Numbered from the stretch's first letter, positions 17,761 through 31,947 are shown. The stretch: 64,000 bases of DNA from Dechloromonas sp. (GCA_011391255.1 JAABQV010000009.1:1-64000), one strand, 5' to 3'. Made by a program: numbers and translations. The notes: generated by a model not told the origin, from the sequence alone.

Positions 17761-20686
17761 TATTCTTACGCTGAGTATCTTTGGCCATCCGGAAGGCTTC
17801 GCGGATTTGCTCACGTAACTGATCGTCATCCCACGGCTTGGTCAAAAATTTGTAGATCGCGCCACGATTGATCGCGCCGGTGACTGAGTCGAGATCGGTA
17901 TAACCGGTCAAAACAATGCGGATGGTGTCCGGGTAAAGCTGGCGCACCCGGGCCAAAAACTCGGTACCGGACATTTCCGGCATGCGCTGGTCGGAAAGAA
18001 TGACCTGCACCGGTTGTTTGGCCAGATACTCAAAGGCGACACCAGGCGAAAGTGCGGTCAAAATCTGGAAGCCTTCGCGGCGTAACAGTCGCGATAGCGA
18101 CGTCAAAATATGCGGCTCGTCATCAACGATAAGCAGGGTTTGTTGGTGTTCGTGCGTTTTGTCAGGTGTTGGCAGGCGTTTGTCGCCGACCAATAACTGC
18201 TCAAACTCGGCAGCCGGCACTGCCCGGCTGAACAAGTAGCCTTGCATTGAGTCGCAACGCCGGAAGCGTAAAAAACTGGCTTGCGCTTCGGTTTCAACGC
18301 CCTCGGCGAGCACTGACAGGTTCATGCTGCGCGCCATGACGATCGCCGCGCTGGCAATCGCTGCATTGACCGGATTTTCGATGATGTCGCGGACGAAACT
18401 CTGGTCAATTTTTATTTTGTCAAACGGAAAGCGCGACACATAAGCCAGCGAGGAGTAGCCGGTGCCAAAATCGTCGAGCGAGAGTTTGGTGCCAATCGCT
18501 TTGAGTGCCCGGCATTGGATAATTGCATCTTCGACGTTGTCGATAAAGGCACTTTCGGTGATTTCCAGCTCCAGCGCGCCGGCGGGCAGGCCGCTTTGGG
18601 CCAGTACTTCACTGACCAGGCCGGGCAGATTGGACTGACGAAACTGACGGGTGGACAGGTTGACCGCAACACGCAGATCAACCAGCCCAAGATCAAGCCA
18701 AAGACGGGTTTGCTTGCAGGCGCTACGCAAAACCCACTCACCAATCGGCAAAATGAGGCCGGTTTCCTCGGCAATCGGGATAAACTCGGCTGGTGAAACC
18801 GAGCCGAATACCGGATTGCTCCAACGCAGCAAGGCTTCCATACCGATCAGGTTGCCGCTGTCAAGACTGATCTGCGGTTGATAAAAAACGGTGAGTTCGT
18901 TTTGCTGCAGCGCGTTGCGCAAGGCGGTTTCGAGTCCGAGACGCCGCTCGGCATCGGCATCCATTTCCGGCGAATAAAAACGGAAGGTGTTACGCCCGGC
19001 CTGCTTGGCGCGCATCAGGGCGGCATCGGCACTTTTGAGCAAGGTATCGGTTTCCTTGCCATTGCGTGGTGAGAGACTGATGCCAATACTGGCGGTGATG
19101 ACGATGGATTGCCCGCCAATCAGCAAAGGAACGGTAATCGCATCGAGCATACGCTGGGCGAGGGCGATGACGTCGCGTTCATGGCTGAGGTTGGCCATCA
19201 CGAAACCGAATTCGTTACCTGAACGGCGGCCGATGGTGTCGCCATCACGAACCTGTAGATTGAGGCGGCGGGACATCTCGACCAGTATTTCGTCGCCAAC
19301 TGGCGGCCCAAGCGTGTCGTTGATGATGCGGAAGCGGTCGAGGTCGAGCAGAATGACCGCAGTCTCTCGATTGAAACGCTGCGCATTGATCAGCGCTTGA
19401 TTAAGGCGGTCAGCAAACAGGTTACGGTTGGGCAGGTTGGTCAGCGGGTCGAAGCTGGAGAGGAATTGAATACGCTCGTCAGCGGTATCGCGTTCGGATA
19501 GATCACTGAAAATTCCGACGTAATTAGTCAGTCGACCGCCGCCATCGCGCACTGCCGAAATGCTTAGCCACTCCCTGACCAACTCGCCGTTCTTACGCCG
19601 GTTGGTGATTTCACCCTGCCAATTACCGTGGCGGATGAGGGTTTCCCACAGCGCGCGATAAAACTCGTCACCATGCACGCCGGAACGCAGTATTCGGGGA
19701 GTTTTGCCCAAGGCCTCACTCGCCTCGTAACCGGTGACTTTGGAAAAGGCCCGATTGGTTAGCAAAATCTGCCCATCCGGATCAGTGATGCAGATGCCAT
19801 CGCTGATGTCGGAGAAGACAATTGAGGATAGCTGTTGTTCAGTCTCGGCGGCCTTGCGCCGGCTGATGTCGGCGACGGTGCCCAAAACCTGAACAGGCTT
19901 ACCGGCTTTGTCGCGTAGCAGGACGCGCCCGCGCACCTCGCACCAGACCCAGTGACCATCGGCATGCTGCATACGAATTTCGTCGAAATGAAACTCGTCG
20001 CTCATTGAACGCATCGCTTCTTCACCAATGCGATGATCTTCCGGATGAATCAAAGCCAAGGCCTCTACTGCCGTTGCCGGCCCCCTGCCAAGCCCGAGCA
20101 TTTGCGCCAGGCTTGCGCTCCATTCGTTGCGCCCGCTGACATAGTCATGCTCCCAGATACCAAAGCCGGATGTATTGAGCGCTACTTGCAGGCGTGATTC
20201 GAGTTGCTTGTTTTCCAGCATGCGGCGGGTGACTTCCTGCTCCAGCCAGGCTTTTTGCCCGGCCAGCAGATCGCGTGATTTTTTCAGTTCGAGTTGCGCC
20301 AAAACGCGAGCGCGCAAAACCATCGGCTTGATCGGCTTGGTGATGTAATCAACCGCACCTTCTCGCAGGCCAACTTCTTCGTCATGGGTACTGTCGAGGG
20401 CGGTGACGAAAATTACTGGAATGTCGCGGGTTTCAGCTTGGGCGCGGAGCCTTTTCAAAACCTCGTGACCATCCATGTCGGGCATCATCACGTCGAGCAG
20501 AATCAGGTCGGGGCGAGGCTCCAGGCTGGCGAAGCGGAGCGCCGTCGAGCCATTGGCGGCAATCCTGACATCAACGCCGAGGCTGCTGACCATTTCAGAA
20601 ATAGCGCTCAGGTTGTCCGGTAAATCATCAACCACCAGCACAATCGGCTTGGCGACGGCTTGGTTTTTCTGATCCGGATGCGACAT
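17750..20686 (-). CDS. REC-PAS-PAS-GGDEF(degenerate)-EAL-REC signalling protein
   Basis: A 978-residue cytoplasmic protein. From the chosen start the order is: receiver 1 (about 13-128, Asp65 in LLDVMMP), PAS (about 165-280), PAS (about 285-400), GGDEF (about 405-575), EAL (about 590-835) and receiver 2 (about 850-965, Asp899 in LSDQRMP, KPW subtype). The GGDEF motif reads SGNEF (489-493), so cyclase activity is probably lost, but the RxxD inhibitory site (480-483) is kept. The EAL residues look complete: Glu617 (MEALLRW), NLSTRQF, ELEITES, LDDFGTGYS, KIKID and AEGVET. A c-di-GMP phosphodiesterase under dual phospho-control is the likely role. ATG 20686 has an AGGGGG ribosome binding site; an ATG at 20707 in frame has none. 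Confidence 0.92.
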   Translation of the reverse strand: MSHPDQKNQAVAKPIVLVVDDLPDNLSAISEMVSSLGVDVRIAANGSTALRFASLEPRPDLILLDVMMPDMDGHEVLKRLRAQAETRDIPVIFVTALDSTHDEEVGLREGAVDYITKPIKPMVLRARVLAQLELKKSRDLLAGQKAWLEQEVTRRMLENKQLESRLQVALNTSGFGIWEHDYVSGRNEWSASLAQMLGLGRGPATAVEALALIHPEDHRIGEEAMRSMSDEFHFDEIRMQHADGHWVWCEVRGRVLLRDKAGKPVQVLGTVADISRRKAAETEQQLSSIVFSDISDGICITDPDGQILLTNRAFSKVTGYEASEALGKTPRILRSGVHGDEFYRALWETLIRHGNWQGEITNRRKNGELVREWLSISAVRDGGGRLTNYVGIFSDLSERDTADERIQFLSSFDPLTNLPNRNLFADRLNQALINAQRFNRETAVILLDLDRFRIINDTLGPPVGDEILVEMSRRLNLQVRDGDTIGRRSGNEFGFVMANLSHERDVIALAQRMLDAITVPLLIGGQSIVITASIGISLSPRNGKETDTLLKSADAALMRAKQAGRNTFRFYSPEMDADAERRLGLETALRNALQQNELTVFYQPQISLDSGNLIGMEALLRWSNPVFGSVSPAEFIPIAEETGLILPIGEWVLRSACKQTRLWLDLGLVDLRVAVNLSTRQFRQSNLPGLVSEVLAQSGLPAGALELEITESAFIDNVEDAIIQCRALKAIGTKLSLDDFGTGYSSLAYVSRFPFDKIKIDQSFVRDIIENPVNAAIASAAIVMARSMNLSVLAEGVETEAQASFLRFRRCDSMQGYLFSRAVPAAEFEQLLVGDKRLPTPDKTHEHQQTLLIVDDEPHILTSLSRLLRREGFQILTALSPGVAFEYLAKQPVQVILSDQRMPEMSGTEFLARVRQLYPDTIRIVLTGYTDLDSVTGAINRGAIYKFLTKPWDDDQLREQIREAFRMAKDTQRKNNDQ

Positions 20687-20780
20687 TGCCTGATTCCCCC
20701 TGCGCATTTAATTTATAGCCGCTAGTTTCCCCCGTCGTTTCAAGTCAGGCAAGGGATAGCCTGCGATTCAGAAAAATATT

Positions 20781-23700
20781 TCAGGTCAGTCGGGCTTGAA
20801 TAGCGGCGACGATAGGCAAGGCCGGCTCGAAGTCGAAGTGGCTGATATGGTATTGCAAACGCGTACATTCTTCTGCAAAGTCACTTTCCAGAGCATGCTT
20901 CATCGCGTTGAACCGGTGTTTGGCTTGAATGCTGCCGGTACGCAGATACTCGGCCAGTTCTTCAAGCCCTTCAGTCAATTCTTTAGCCGTTAGTAGCGTA
21001 GGGGCGGTTGCGGGCAAGATTGCGGCTGGCTGAGCAGGCGCATCCAGCGACGCCGCGAGATATTTGGCCAGCAGGGTATTGAGGATTTCGGGATTGGCTG
21101 GCTTGGGCAAAAAGTCGGTCATCCCGGCCGCGCGATATTTTAATTGGTCAGCAACATAAACATTGGCCGTCATTGCCACAATCGGCACTGTTAAGCCGTT
21201 GGGCATGGCGCGTATCTGTTGGCCAGCTTCAATGCCATCAAGCACCGGCATCTGGATATCCATCAGCACCAAGTCAAAATTTGCCTCTTTAAAGCAGTTG
21301 ACCGCAACCAGTCCATTTTCGGCAGTAGTTACCTCGGCACCGGTGATTTGAATCATTTCCTTGGTGATTTCACGGTTGATTTCGTCGTCGTCAACCAGCA
21401 GGACGCGGCCTTGGAGCGATTTTTTACCCTGCGCCGGGGCGTTCAATCGCACCGCTGGCTGATCTTCGCTAACACCAAAGCGTGCTGAAATCCAGAAATG
21501 GCTGCCGGATCCCGGTGTGCTCTCAACGCCGACTTCGCCGCCCATTAACCCGGCGAGATTTCGGGCAATCGCCAGCCCCAGGCCGGTGCCACCAAATTGG
21601 CGGGTGGTGGAGCCATCGAGTTGCTCAAAGGCATTAAACAGCCGGGCAGTATCGTCAGGGTGAATGCCAATGCCGGTGTCGGTCACGCTAAAGCGGCAGA
21701 CAATCTCTTTTTCATCGCTTGAGATCAATTTGCCGGCCAGCTTGATCGAACCCTGCCGGGTGAATTTGACGGCATTGCCGGCAAAGTTGAGCAGCACCTG
21801 GCGCAGTCGCGTTTCGTCGCCAAAAACCCGTGCCGGCAAGCCTTCTGCATCAAGCTCAAGGTGCAAGCCTTTGCCGGTTGCCTGATCGCGAATCAGTCCG
21901 GCGACGTTCTGCAGAACTTCCGCCGGAGAGAACGGATGCTTTTCCAGCCCCAATTTGCCAGCCTCGATTTTTGAGAGATCAAGGATGTCGTTGATGATTT
22001 TCAGCAAATGCTCGGTGGCGGCCGAAACCTTGTTGAGTTTTTCAAGCTGCTCAGGCTGCAGCGGGCTTTGCATGAGCAAATAATTGAGGCCGATGATGGC
22101 GTTCATCGGCGTCCGGATCTCGTGGCTCATATTGGCCAGAAATTCCGACTTGGCCCGATTGGCGGTATCTGCTTTCTCTTTGGCAACCGCCAGTTCGTAA
22201 GTGCGTTGCAAGACCAGTTTTTCGAGGTTCTGGCGGTGGTTGATCAGTTCAAGTTCATCACGCCGGCGTGCGGTAATGTCTTCTTTGACCGCAACGTAAT
22301 GGGTGACTTGCCCGTTGCTGTCGCGCACCGGCGAAATGGTTGCCAGTTCGAGGTACTTCGAACCATCCTTGCGCTGATTGGTGAACTCGCCACGCCAGAC
22401 ACTGCCAGAAGTGAGGGTTGGCCACAGCGAGCGGTAGGTGGCCGGGGCGGTTTCGCCGGAGTGCAGAATGCGGGGGTTCTTGCCGAGCGCTTCCTGCAAG
22501 GTGTAGCCACTGGCTGCGGTGAAGGCTTGATTGACGAAGATAATATTGGCATCCAGATCAGTGATCACAATACTGGCCGGGCTTTGCTCAACAGCCATCG
22601 ATAAACGGCGCAGACCTTCTTCGGCGGTGGCCAGTTTGTGATTGAGTTCACGCACCTCATTCAATTGTGCCGCCAGCTCACGCTCAGCTTGTTTACGTGG
22701 TGTGATATCCATGGTCATGCCGCCCAACTGGCGCTGTCCACTGCCGTCGTCGATGACAAACTTGGTGGATTCGTAATCGCGGCCATTTAAGCTTTCTTCA
22801 ATCACCACGGTGTTGCCATTGGCCAGCACTTTGCGATCGTCTTCACGAATTTTCTGGCCAAACCCGCCGGGGAATAACTCCTCGCTGGTTTTGCCGATCA
22901 TGCTTGCCGGCTCAATTCCGAGCAGCGTCTTGAACCCTTGGCTAGCCATCAGGGTCTTCAAATCAGCATCCTTGACATAGGCGGTTCCGGGCAGATGGTC
23001 GATAAAGCGCTGCAAAACCCGCTGGGAGCCCAGGATTTCTATTTCTTTTTGCTGAATCTGGCGGTCAAATCCGTATTGCCGACGCTGGTAGAGGAACAGA
23101 GCCAGTGCGCTCAGGAGTGAGAAGAGCAAAAATACAACGACACGGCTTTGCGTTTCCTTGTACCAAGCCCCGAAAATATCGTCCAGATTTAAGGCTACGA
23201 AGACAATCAGCGGCGCTGTCATGCCTAAGGCAGGCGGCTGCACGGTGCGCATCGAAGCCAGGCGGTTGGGGCCAAGGGTCACTGAGGTGCCGGTCATCAG
23301 GCTGGCCATTTGGCCACTTTTTATGTGACGTTCGACGAGGGAGTCGGGCGGGGTTACGGAGAGTCCCGGGGGCGCAGATGTTTGCTCCGATACCAAAACC
23401 ACTAATTCACCGTTGCCATGAATGACGGCAAGAGAAGTATCTTGAGCAGCGTGAATGGATTGAAGCAGTTGGCGCATGCTTTCGCTATCAATCGTGGCGG
23501 TAATCACGCCGGCAAATTCGCCTTGCGGCCCGGCGACCATCCGCCCTAAGGTCATGGTGTATACGCCCAGTGCGGTGACAAAAGGCTCACTCAGATAGAG
23601 TGCATCAGCATTCGGGTTATTTTTTACCGATTGAAAATATTCGCGCTGAGCAAAGTTTTTGCCAAGCAGTTCGCTTCGATTGCTGGCGATCATGGTACCG

Positions 23701-24068
23701 CTGACATCAAAAACAGACAGGGTACGGGCACCCTCCAGCGCATCGGTTAGCGTTGTTAGTTCGCGGGCAACAATGGCTTGTCCACCACTGTGCGTTAGTT
23801 GCAAAAAAACGGTGTCGCGCAGTTTTTCGAGCACCACATTGATCGATCTGAAACGACGATCTAGCTCTTCAAGCACCACCAAGCTGTGATTTTCCAGCCG
23901 GCTGACAGCTTCTGCTTCAACAAGCTGACGTGCCTGGTGCCGGCTATACGTCAGCTCCGTGGCTAGCAGCAGGAGCGCCACGACGAGCACCAGCCATTGC
24001 ACTGCAAAGTTTTTCTTTGTCGCTGCAAGCAGCGCTGTTTCAACGGGAGGTGGCGATTGTGCGGTCAT
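20781..24068 (-). CDS. Membrane-bound hybrid histidine kinase
   Basis: A 1095-residue hybrid kinase. A membrane segment (about 23-40) and a second (about 308-327) flank a periplasmic double-Cache-like sensor (IASNRSELLGKNFAQREYF). Two PAS domains follow (about 345-460 and 485-600), then the kinase core with His649 (MSHEIRTPMN), the N box around 761-765, DTGIGI and GGTGLGL. A receiver domain is at about 888-1003 (Asp937 in LMDIQMP). The last 70 residues (TAKELTEGLEELAEYL onward) are helical and resemble the tails of other hybrid kinases, but I see no His-phosphotransfer signature. Its kinase core belongs to a different subtype from the other three in the cluster. A 73-base gap separates its stop from the upstream end of the REC-GGDEF-EAL frame. 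Confidence 0.92.
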   Translation of the reverse strand: MTAQSPPPVETALLAATKKNFAVQWLVLVVALLLLATELTYSRHQARQLVEAEAVSRLENHSLVVLEELDRRFRSINVVLEKLRDTVFLQLTHSGGQAIVARELTTLTDALEGARTLSVFDVSGTMIASNRSELLGKNFAQREYFQSVKNNPNADALYLSEPFVTALGVYTMTLGRMVAGPQGEFAGVITATIDSESMRQLLQSIHAAQDTSLAVIHGNGELVVLVSEQTSAPPGLSVTPPDSLVERHIKSGQMASLMTGTSVTLGPNRLASMRTVQPPALGMTAPLIVFVALNLDDIFGAWYKETQSRVVVFLLFSLLSALALFLYQRRQYGFDRQIQQKEIEILGSQRVLQRFIDHLPGTAYVKDADLKTLMASQGFKTLLGIEPASMIGKTSEELFPGGFGQKIREDDRKVLANGNTVVIEESLNGRDYESTKFVIDDGSGQRQLGGMTMDITPRKQAERELAAQLNEVRELNHKLATAEEGLRRLSMAVEQSPASIVITDLDANIIFVNQAFTAASGYTLQEALGKNPRILHSGETAPATYRSLWPTLTSGSVWRGEFTNQRKDGSKYLELATISPVRDSNGQVTHYVAVKEDITARRRDELELINHRQNLEKLVLQRTYELAVAKEKADTANRAKSEFLANMSHEIRTPMNAIIGLNYLLMQSPLQPEQLEKLNKVSAATEHLLKIINDILDLSKIEAGKLGLEKHPFSPAEVLQNVAGLIRDQATGKGLHLELDAEGLPARVFGDETRLRQVLLNFAGNAVKFTRQGSIKLAGKLISSDEKEIVCRFSVTDTGIGIHPDDTARLFNAFEQLDGSTTRQFGGTGLGLAIARNLAGLMGGEVGVESTPGSGSHFWISARFGVSEDQPAVRLNAPAQGKKSLQGRVLLVDDDEINREITKEMIQITGAEVTTAENGLVAVNCFKEANFDLVLMDIQMPVLDGIEAGQQIRAMPNGLTVPIVAMTANVYVADQLKYRAAGMTDFLPKPANPEILNTLLAKYLAASLDAPAQPAAILPATAPTLLTAKELTEGLEELAEYLRTGSIQAKHRFNAMKHALESDFAEECTRLQYHISHFDFEPALPIVAAIQARLT

Positions 24069-24137
24069 GTCGAATCAACCTTCAACGGGTGCTTGGCAAT
24101 GAATTGGGAGGCTTCACAGCAGGGCGTCCATAGCGAA

Positions 24138-24587
24138 TTAACGCTGCCGTTCCTTCATGATCTGTTCTTTTTCGCGCTGCCAGTCTTTTTCCTGTTCGTC
24201 GTTGCGCTTGTCGTGCTGCTTTTTGCCTTTGGCGAGGCCGATTTCGAGTTTGATCCGCCCACCCTTGTAATGCAGATTGAGCGGAATCAGGGCGTAGCCG
24301 GCACGTTCGACCTTGCCGATAAGTTTCATGATTTCGGTGGCGTGCAAAAGACATTTGCGCGTGCGGGTCGGATCAGGGCTGACATGCGTGGAGGCGGCAA
24401 GCAGCGGAGTAATGTGCATGCCGATCAGGAAAATTTCGCCATTTTTGATGATGACGTAGGATTCCTTGATGTTCATCCGGCCGGCACGAATCGCCTTGAC
24501 CTCCCAGCCCTGGAGGGCAAGTCCGGCTTCGTATCTTTCCTCGACAAAGTAGTCGTGAAAAGCTTTTTTGTTTTCCGTGATGCTCAT
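24138..24587 (-). CDS. smpB: SsrA-binding protein SmpB
   Basis: tmRNA partner required for trans-translation, which rescues stalled ribosomes. The 149-residue protein shows the conserved N-terminal start ([32 protein letters not shown]), the central [17 protein letters not shown] region, [24 protein letters not shown] and a basic C-terminal tail (KGKKQHDKR and beyond) that enters the ribosome. The gene is the most upstream of the long minus-strand run and is divergent from ratA, with 57 bases between them. Confidence 0.97.
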   Translation of the reverse strand: MSITENKKAFHDYFVEERYEAGLALQGWEVKAIRAGRMNIKESYVIIKNGEIFLIGMHITPLLAASTHVSPDPTRTRKCLLHATEIMKLIGKVERAGYALIPLNLHYKGGRIKLEIGLAKGKKQHDKRNDEQEKDWQREKEQIMKERQR

Positions 24588-24644
24588 GCGGCCGATGATC
24601 CTTTAAAATCGACATTTTACAGGATATCGGATTGCTGACGCCGC

Positions 24645-25088
24645 ATGGCTCTGGTCGAAAAAACCGTATTGATCGAACAATCTGCCGCTCGCATGTTTGA
24701 GCTGGTCGATTGTTGCGAGGATTACCCGCAATTTTTGCCCTGGTGCAGTAAAACCGAGGTCAAGTTTCGTGACGAACACAAAACGGTGGCGACGCTGCAT
24801 ATTAATTATCACAGCGTCAAATCGAGCTTTACAACGCAAAACGACAAGGTTTTTCCGGCTTCAATGAAAATTCAGCTGGTCGATGGGCCTTTTCGCCGCC
24901 TGGAAGGTTCTTGGGTATTCAAGCCGCTGGCAGAAAACGCCTGCAAGATTGAGTTCCAGTTGCATTACGAGTTTTCCAGCAAGTTGTTCGAGAAAGTGAT
25001 TGGTCCGGTGTTCAATCACATCGCCAACACTTTTGTAGATGCCTTCGTTCGTCGGGCGGCTCAGGTTTATGGGGTTGATCATGGCTGA
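24645..25088 (+). CDS. ratA: RatA/YfjG-type START-domain protein (CoQ-10-like)
   Basis: A 147-residue protein of the polyketide-cyclase/START superfamily. In eukaryotes and many bacteria the homologues (Coq10) bind ubiquinone; in E. coli RatA was reported to interfere with ribosome subunit joining. Family features are FELVDCCEDYPQFLPWC near the N-terminus and the C-terminal FVDAFVRRA helix. It overlaps rnfH by eight bases. The smpB-ratA-rnfH neighbourhood is widely conserved in proteobacteria. I take it as housekeeping rather than a toxin. Confidence 0.92.
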   Translation: MALVEKTVLIEQSAARMFELVDCCEDYPQFLPWCSKTEVKFRDEHKTVATLHINYHSVKSSFTTQNDKVFPASMKIQLVDGPFRRLEGSWVFKPLAENACKIEFQLHYEFSSKLFEKVIGPVFNHIANTFVDAFVRRAAQVYGVDHG

Positions 25089-25404
25089 GCTGTTGAACCT
25101 TGAAGTTTGTTACGCGCTGGCTGACACGCAGTTGCTGGTCAAGGTCAAGCTTGCGGAAGGCGCCACGCTGCAGCAGGCGTTAGAGGCCTCAGGGATTCTC
25201 GCCAAATATCCGGAAATTGATCTGAAGAAAAACAAGTTTGGCATCTTTGCCAAATTGTCCAAGCTCGACACCATCCTGCGCGACCGTGATCGCGTCGAAA
25301 TTTACCGGCCGCTGATTGCCGACCCGAAAGAGGTGCGCAAACAGCGCGCGGCCGAAGGCAAGGTCATGAAAAAAGGCGCCGGGGAAACCGACGCCGAGGC
25401 CTGA
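25081..25404 (+). CDS. rnfH: RnfH family ubiquitin-like protein
   Basis: A small beta-grasp protein of 107 residues from ATG 25081 (MAELLNLEVCYAL). The family signatures are VKLAEGATLQQALEASGI, KKNKFGIFAKLSKLDT and the ending DRVEIYRPLIADPKEVRKQRA. Its function is not well defined. It is named after rnf electron-transport clusters but usually sits with ratA, as here. I chose this start because the codons before it lie inside ratA and match no family sequence. Confidence 0.93.
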   Translation: MAELLNLEVCYALADTQLLVKVKLAEGATLQQALEASGILAKYPEIDLKKNKFGIFAKLSKLDTILRDRDRVEIYRPLIADPKEVRKQRAAEGKVMKKGAGETDAEA

Positions 25405-25436
25405 TTCAGGCTGCGCTGTTGCCGGCCTGTTGTAAC

Positions 25437-27442
<2,006 letters not shown>

Positions 27443-27459
27443 TCGACTTTGCTGTTCTG

Positions 27460-27498
27460 AAGGCGGCTCTGCAGTTTCGTGCACGGGCCGCCTTTATT
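27460..27498 (+). terminator. Hairpin between guaB and guaA (possible partial terminator)
   Basis: AAGGCGGC (27460-27467) can pair with GCCGCCTT (27487-27494), followed by TATT. The stem is GC-rich but the T tract is short and broken, so it may only reduce read-through or protect the guaB message. It ends about 18 bases before the guaA start. Confidence 0.45.
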
Positions 27499-27515
27499 CA
27501 TTCAAGGCTTTGAAA

Positions 27516-30108
<2,593 letters not shown>

Positions 30109-30839
30109 AGCGGCCGGCCTTGCGCGCCGAAACTGCGCTCATGGAGCCGGATCTTGCCTGCGCCATCCTGAATCAGCAGGGTCGAAGCCCGGGTGCCGTA
30201 ATTCCCGGACTTCACAAAAACCGCTGAAAGCAGACGCTCCCATTCGAGCGGGACGCCGGTGTCAGGCAACTCGGCATCGCTGACAATGGATGGATCGGCC
30301 AACAAAGCAAAAAATAATTCTTCGTCGGGTAGTTCGCTCAAAGCGTCACTGAATTTCTGCCGCGCCTTGAGTAGTTTTGGCCATGGACTATCAAGCAGAT
30401 GGTTTGATAAACCATAAACGCCCGGCGCCAAAGAGCGCGGCGGTGCCCCACGATTGCTGGCGTAAATCAGGGATTTGCCGTCGCCAAGCAACAGGTTAAA
30501 GCCGGCGAAAGCGTTGCCGTCTATTTGTTTGGCGTATTTGTCGGCTCCGCAATCAGAAAGTAAAAAATTGCGGGGCAGTTCGCCACGCGATCGCTCGGCT
30601 TTCGCCATGTTGGGCTCGCGAACATTGGTGACCGCCGCAAAACGGCCGCAATCAGAAGCGCCTAACCAGGTGCCTCCGGCTTCAAGATCGATTCCACCAA
30701 GGATGTTCGGGGTATCCGGCCAGCGCGCCGCGCTAGCTGTTGGTCGAGCGTAAAACTCATCACGGTTGGCGGCCACCACCAGCGGGTAATCGGGATGAGC
30801 CTGCCAGCCAACGACGATCAAACACATTTTTGCCCGGTT

Positions 30840-31856
30840 TTACGGGTTGACCGCAACCGCCTGGACTTTTGGCCCTTCGCGGGAAATCAGATGGACGTTA
30901 TCGGCAAAATTGGACTGGACGACAGCCAAGGCTGCAAAGCCGCCGGATGGCGAGGGTGCCGCTGAAACGACCATGCCACAGGCCTGATCAGGGTTATCCG
31001 GGGAATGCAGGTGGTCGCCGGCCTGTAGTGTCTGTTCGCTGCTGATGCGGTACAAATGGCGTTTGACCTTGCCGAGATATTGCGTGCGGGCAACGATTTC
31101 CTGACCGGGATAGCAGCCCTTGTGGAAACTGACGCCGCCCAGCTTCTCAAAATCAGCCATCTGCGGAACGAATTCTTCCTTGGTCGCCAAGGTGACGAGC
31201 GGGAAGCCGCTCTGCACGTCGAGCCAGCGCCAGGCCGGCAAACCTGCCGGGCGCGCTTTGACCGAAAGCTTCTGCCAGAGGCTGGTGGCCGCCGCAAGCG
31301 GCGCGGCGATGATGTAGCGCCCACCTTCAAGTGCAAGAACGTCGATGCCGTTAGCGCTGGTAGAGTTAAGTTGCGCAGCCGGGCAGGGCAGTCCGGCATC
31401 AGCCATTGCTTCAAGCGCTTGCGGGCCGGCAAGGCCGAGAAGAACATGTGAGTCGCTCAGCGAACTCAGTTTAACTTTGGAGCGTAGCACGAACATTTGC
31501 AGCCGCTTTTGCGCCGCCTCCTGAAGATCGGCGGCAAGTGCCAGGCGAAAATCGCTGCCGGCGTGCCAGATAACAAAACTCGCCTGCATCCGCCCTTTGG
31601 CGGTGCACCAGGCTGAGTGCTGAACCTGATTGGCCTCAAGGTGGTTGATGTCGCTGGTAAATTGACTGTGCAAAAATGATCTGGCGTCGTCACCGCTGGC
31701 AGCCAGCAGGCCGAGGTGGCTGAGAGGCACCAGGATAGTTTGCTTCTGGGCGGCCTTGAGTTCGCCGTTGGCATCGCCAAAATGCAGGATTTCGTTGGAA
31801 GCGCCATCGATAAAAGCTTCGGCAGATTCGAGAAAGCTATGCCAGTTGGGATTCAT
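30840..31856 (-). CDS. ygfZ: Folate-binding Fe-S protein YgfZ
   Basis: Tetrahydrofolate-dependent protein that helps maintain a subset of [4Fe-4S] enzymes such as MiaB. The family motif KGCYPGQEIVART with its conserved cysteine is present, with the GcvT-like fold around it (FLHSQFTSDI). The start at ATG 31856 (MNPNWHSFLE) has a perfect AGGAG six bases upstream; the frame is open to 31913 but has no such site. The length is 338 residues. It is divergent from mltG. Confidence 0.94.
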   Translation of the reverse strand: MNPNWHSFLESAEAFIDGASNEILHFGDANGELKAAQKQTILVPLSHLGLLAASGDDARSFLHSQFTSDINHLEANQVQHSAWCTAKGRMQASFVIWHAGSDFRLALAADLQEAAQKRLQMFVLRSKVKLSSLSDSHVLLGLAGPQALEAMADAGLPCPAAQLNSTSANGIDVLALEGGRYIIAAPLAAATSLWQKLSVKARPAGLPAWRWLDVQSGFPLVTLATKEEFVPQMADFEKLGGVSFHKGCYPGQEIVARTQYLGKVKRHLYRISSEQTLQAGDHLHSPDNPDQACGMVVSAAPSPSGGFAALAVVQSNFADNVHLISREGPKVQAVAVNP

Positions 31857-31880
31857 GGGGTCTCCTGTGGGGTTTGCGAT

Positions 31881-31886
31881 ATTATA
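31881..31886 (-). promoter_or_regulatory. Candidate -10 box for ygfZ in the ygfZ-mltG divergent gap
   Basis: On the minus strand TATAAT lies 24 bases before the ygfZ ATG, within an AT-rich island (ATATTATATAG). A convincing -35 hexamer is not seen. The same island could also serve mltG on the plus strand. Confidence 0.4.
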
Positions 31887-31947
31887 TAGCCCCTTCGTTA
31901 GGGCCTGACGCACCGCTACCAGACCCGCTTACCGCCTGCGAGTTCCC

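Noticed and set aside
20712-20743. Possible promoter (TTGAAA and TATAAA) ahead of the REC-GGDEF-EAL gene
   Set aside because: The hexamers are 20 bases apart, outside the normal 16-18 spacing, so I do not list it as a promoter.
24645-25404. ratA-rnfH as a toxin-antitoxin pair
   Set aside because: The pair is a conserved housekeeping neighbourhood with smpB; RatA is a START/Coq10-type protein and RnfH is not a known antitoxin in general.
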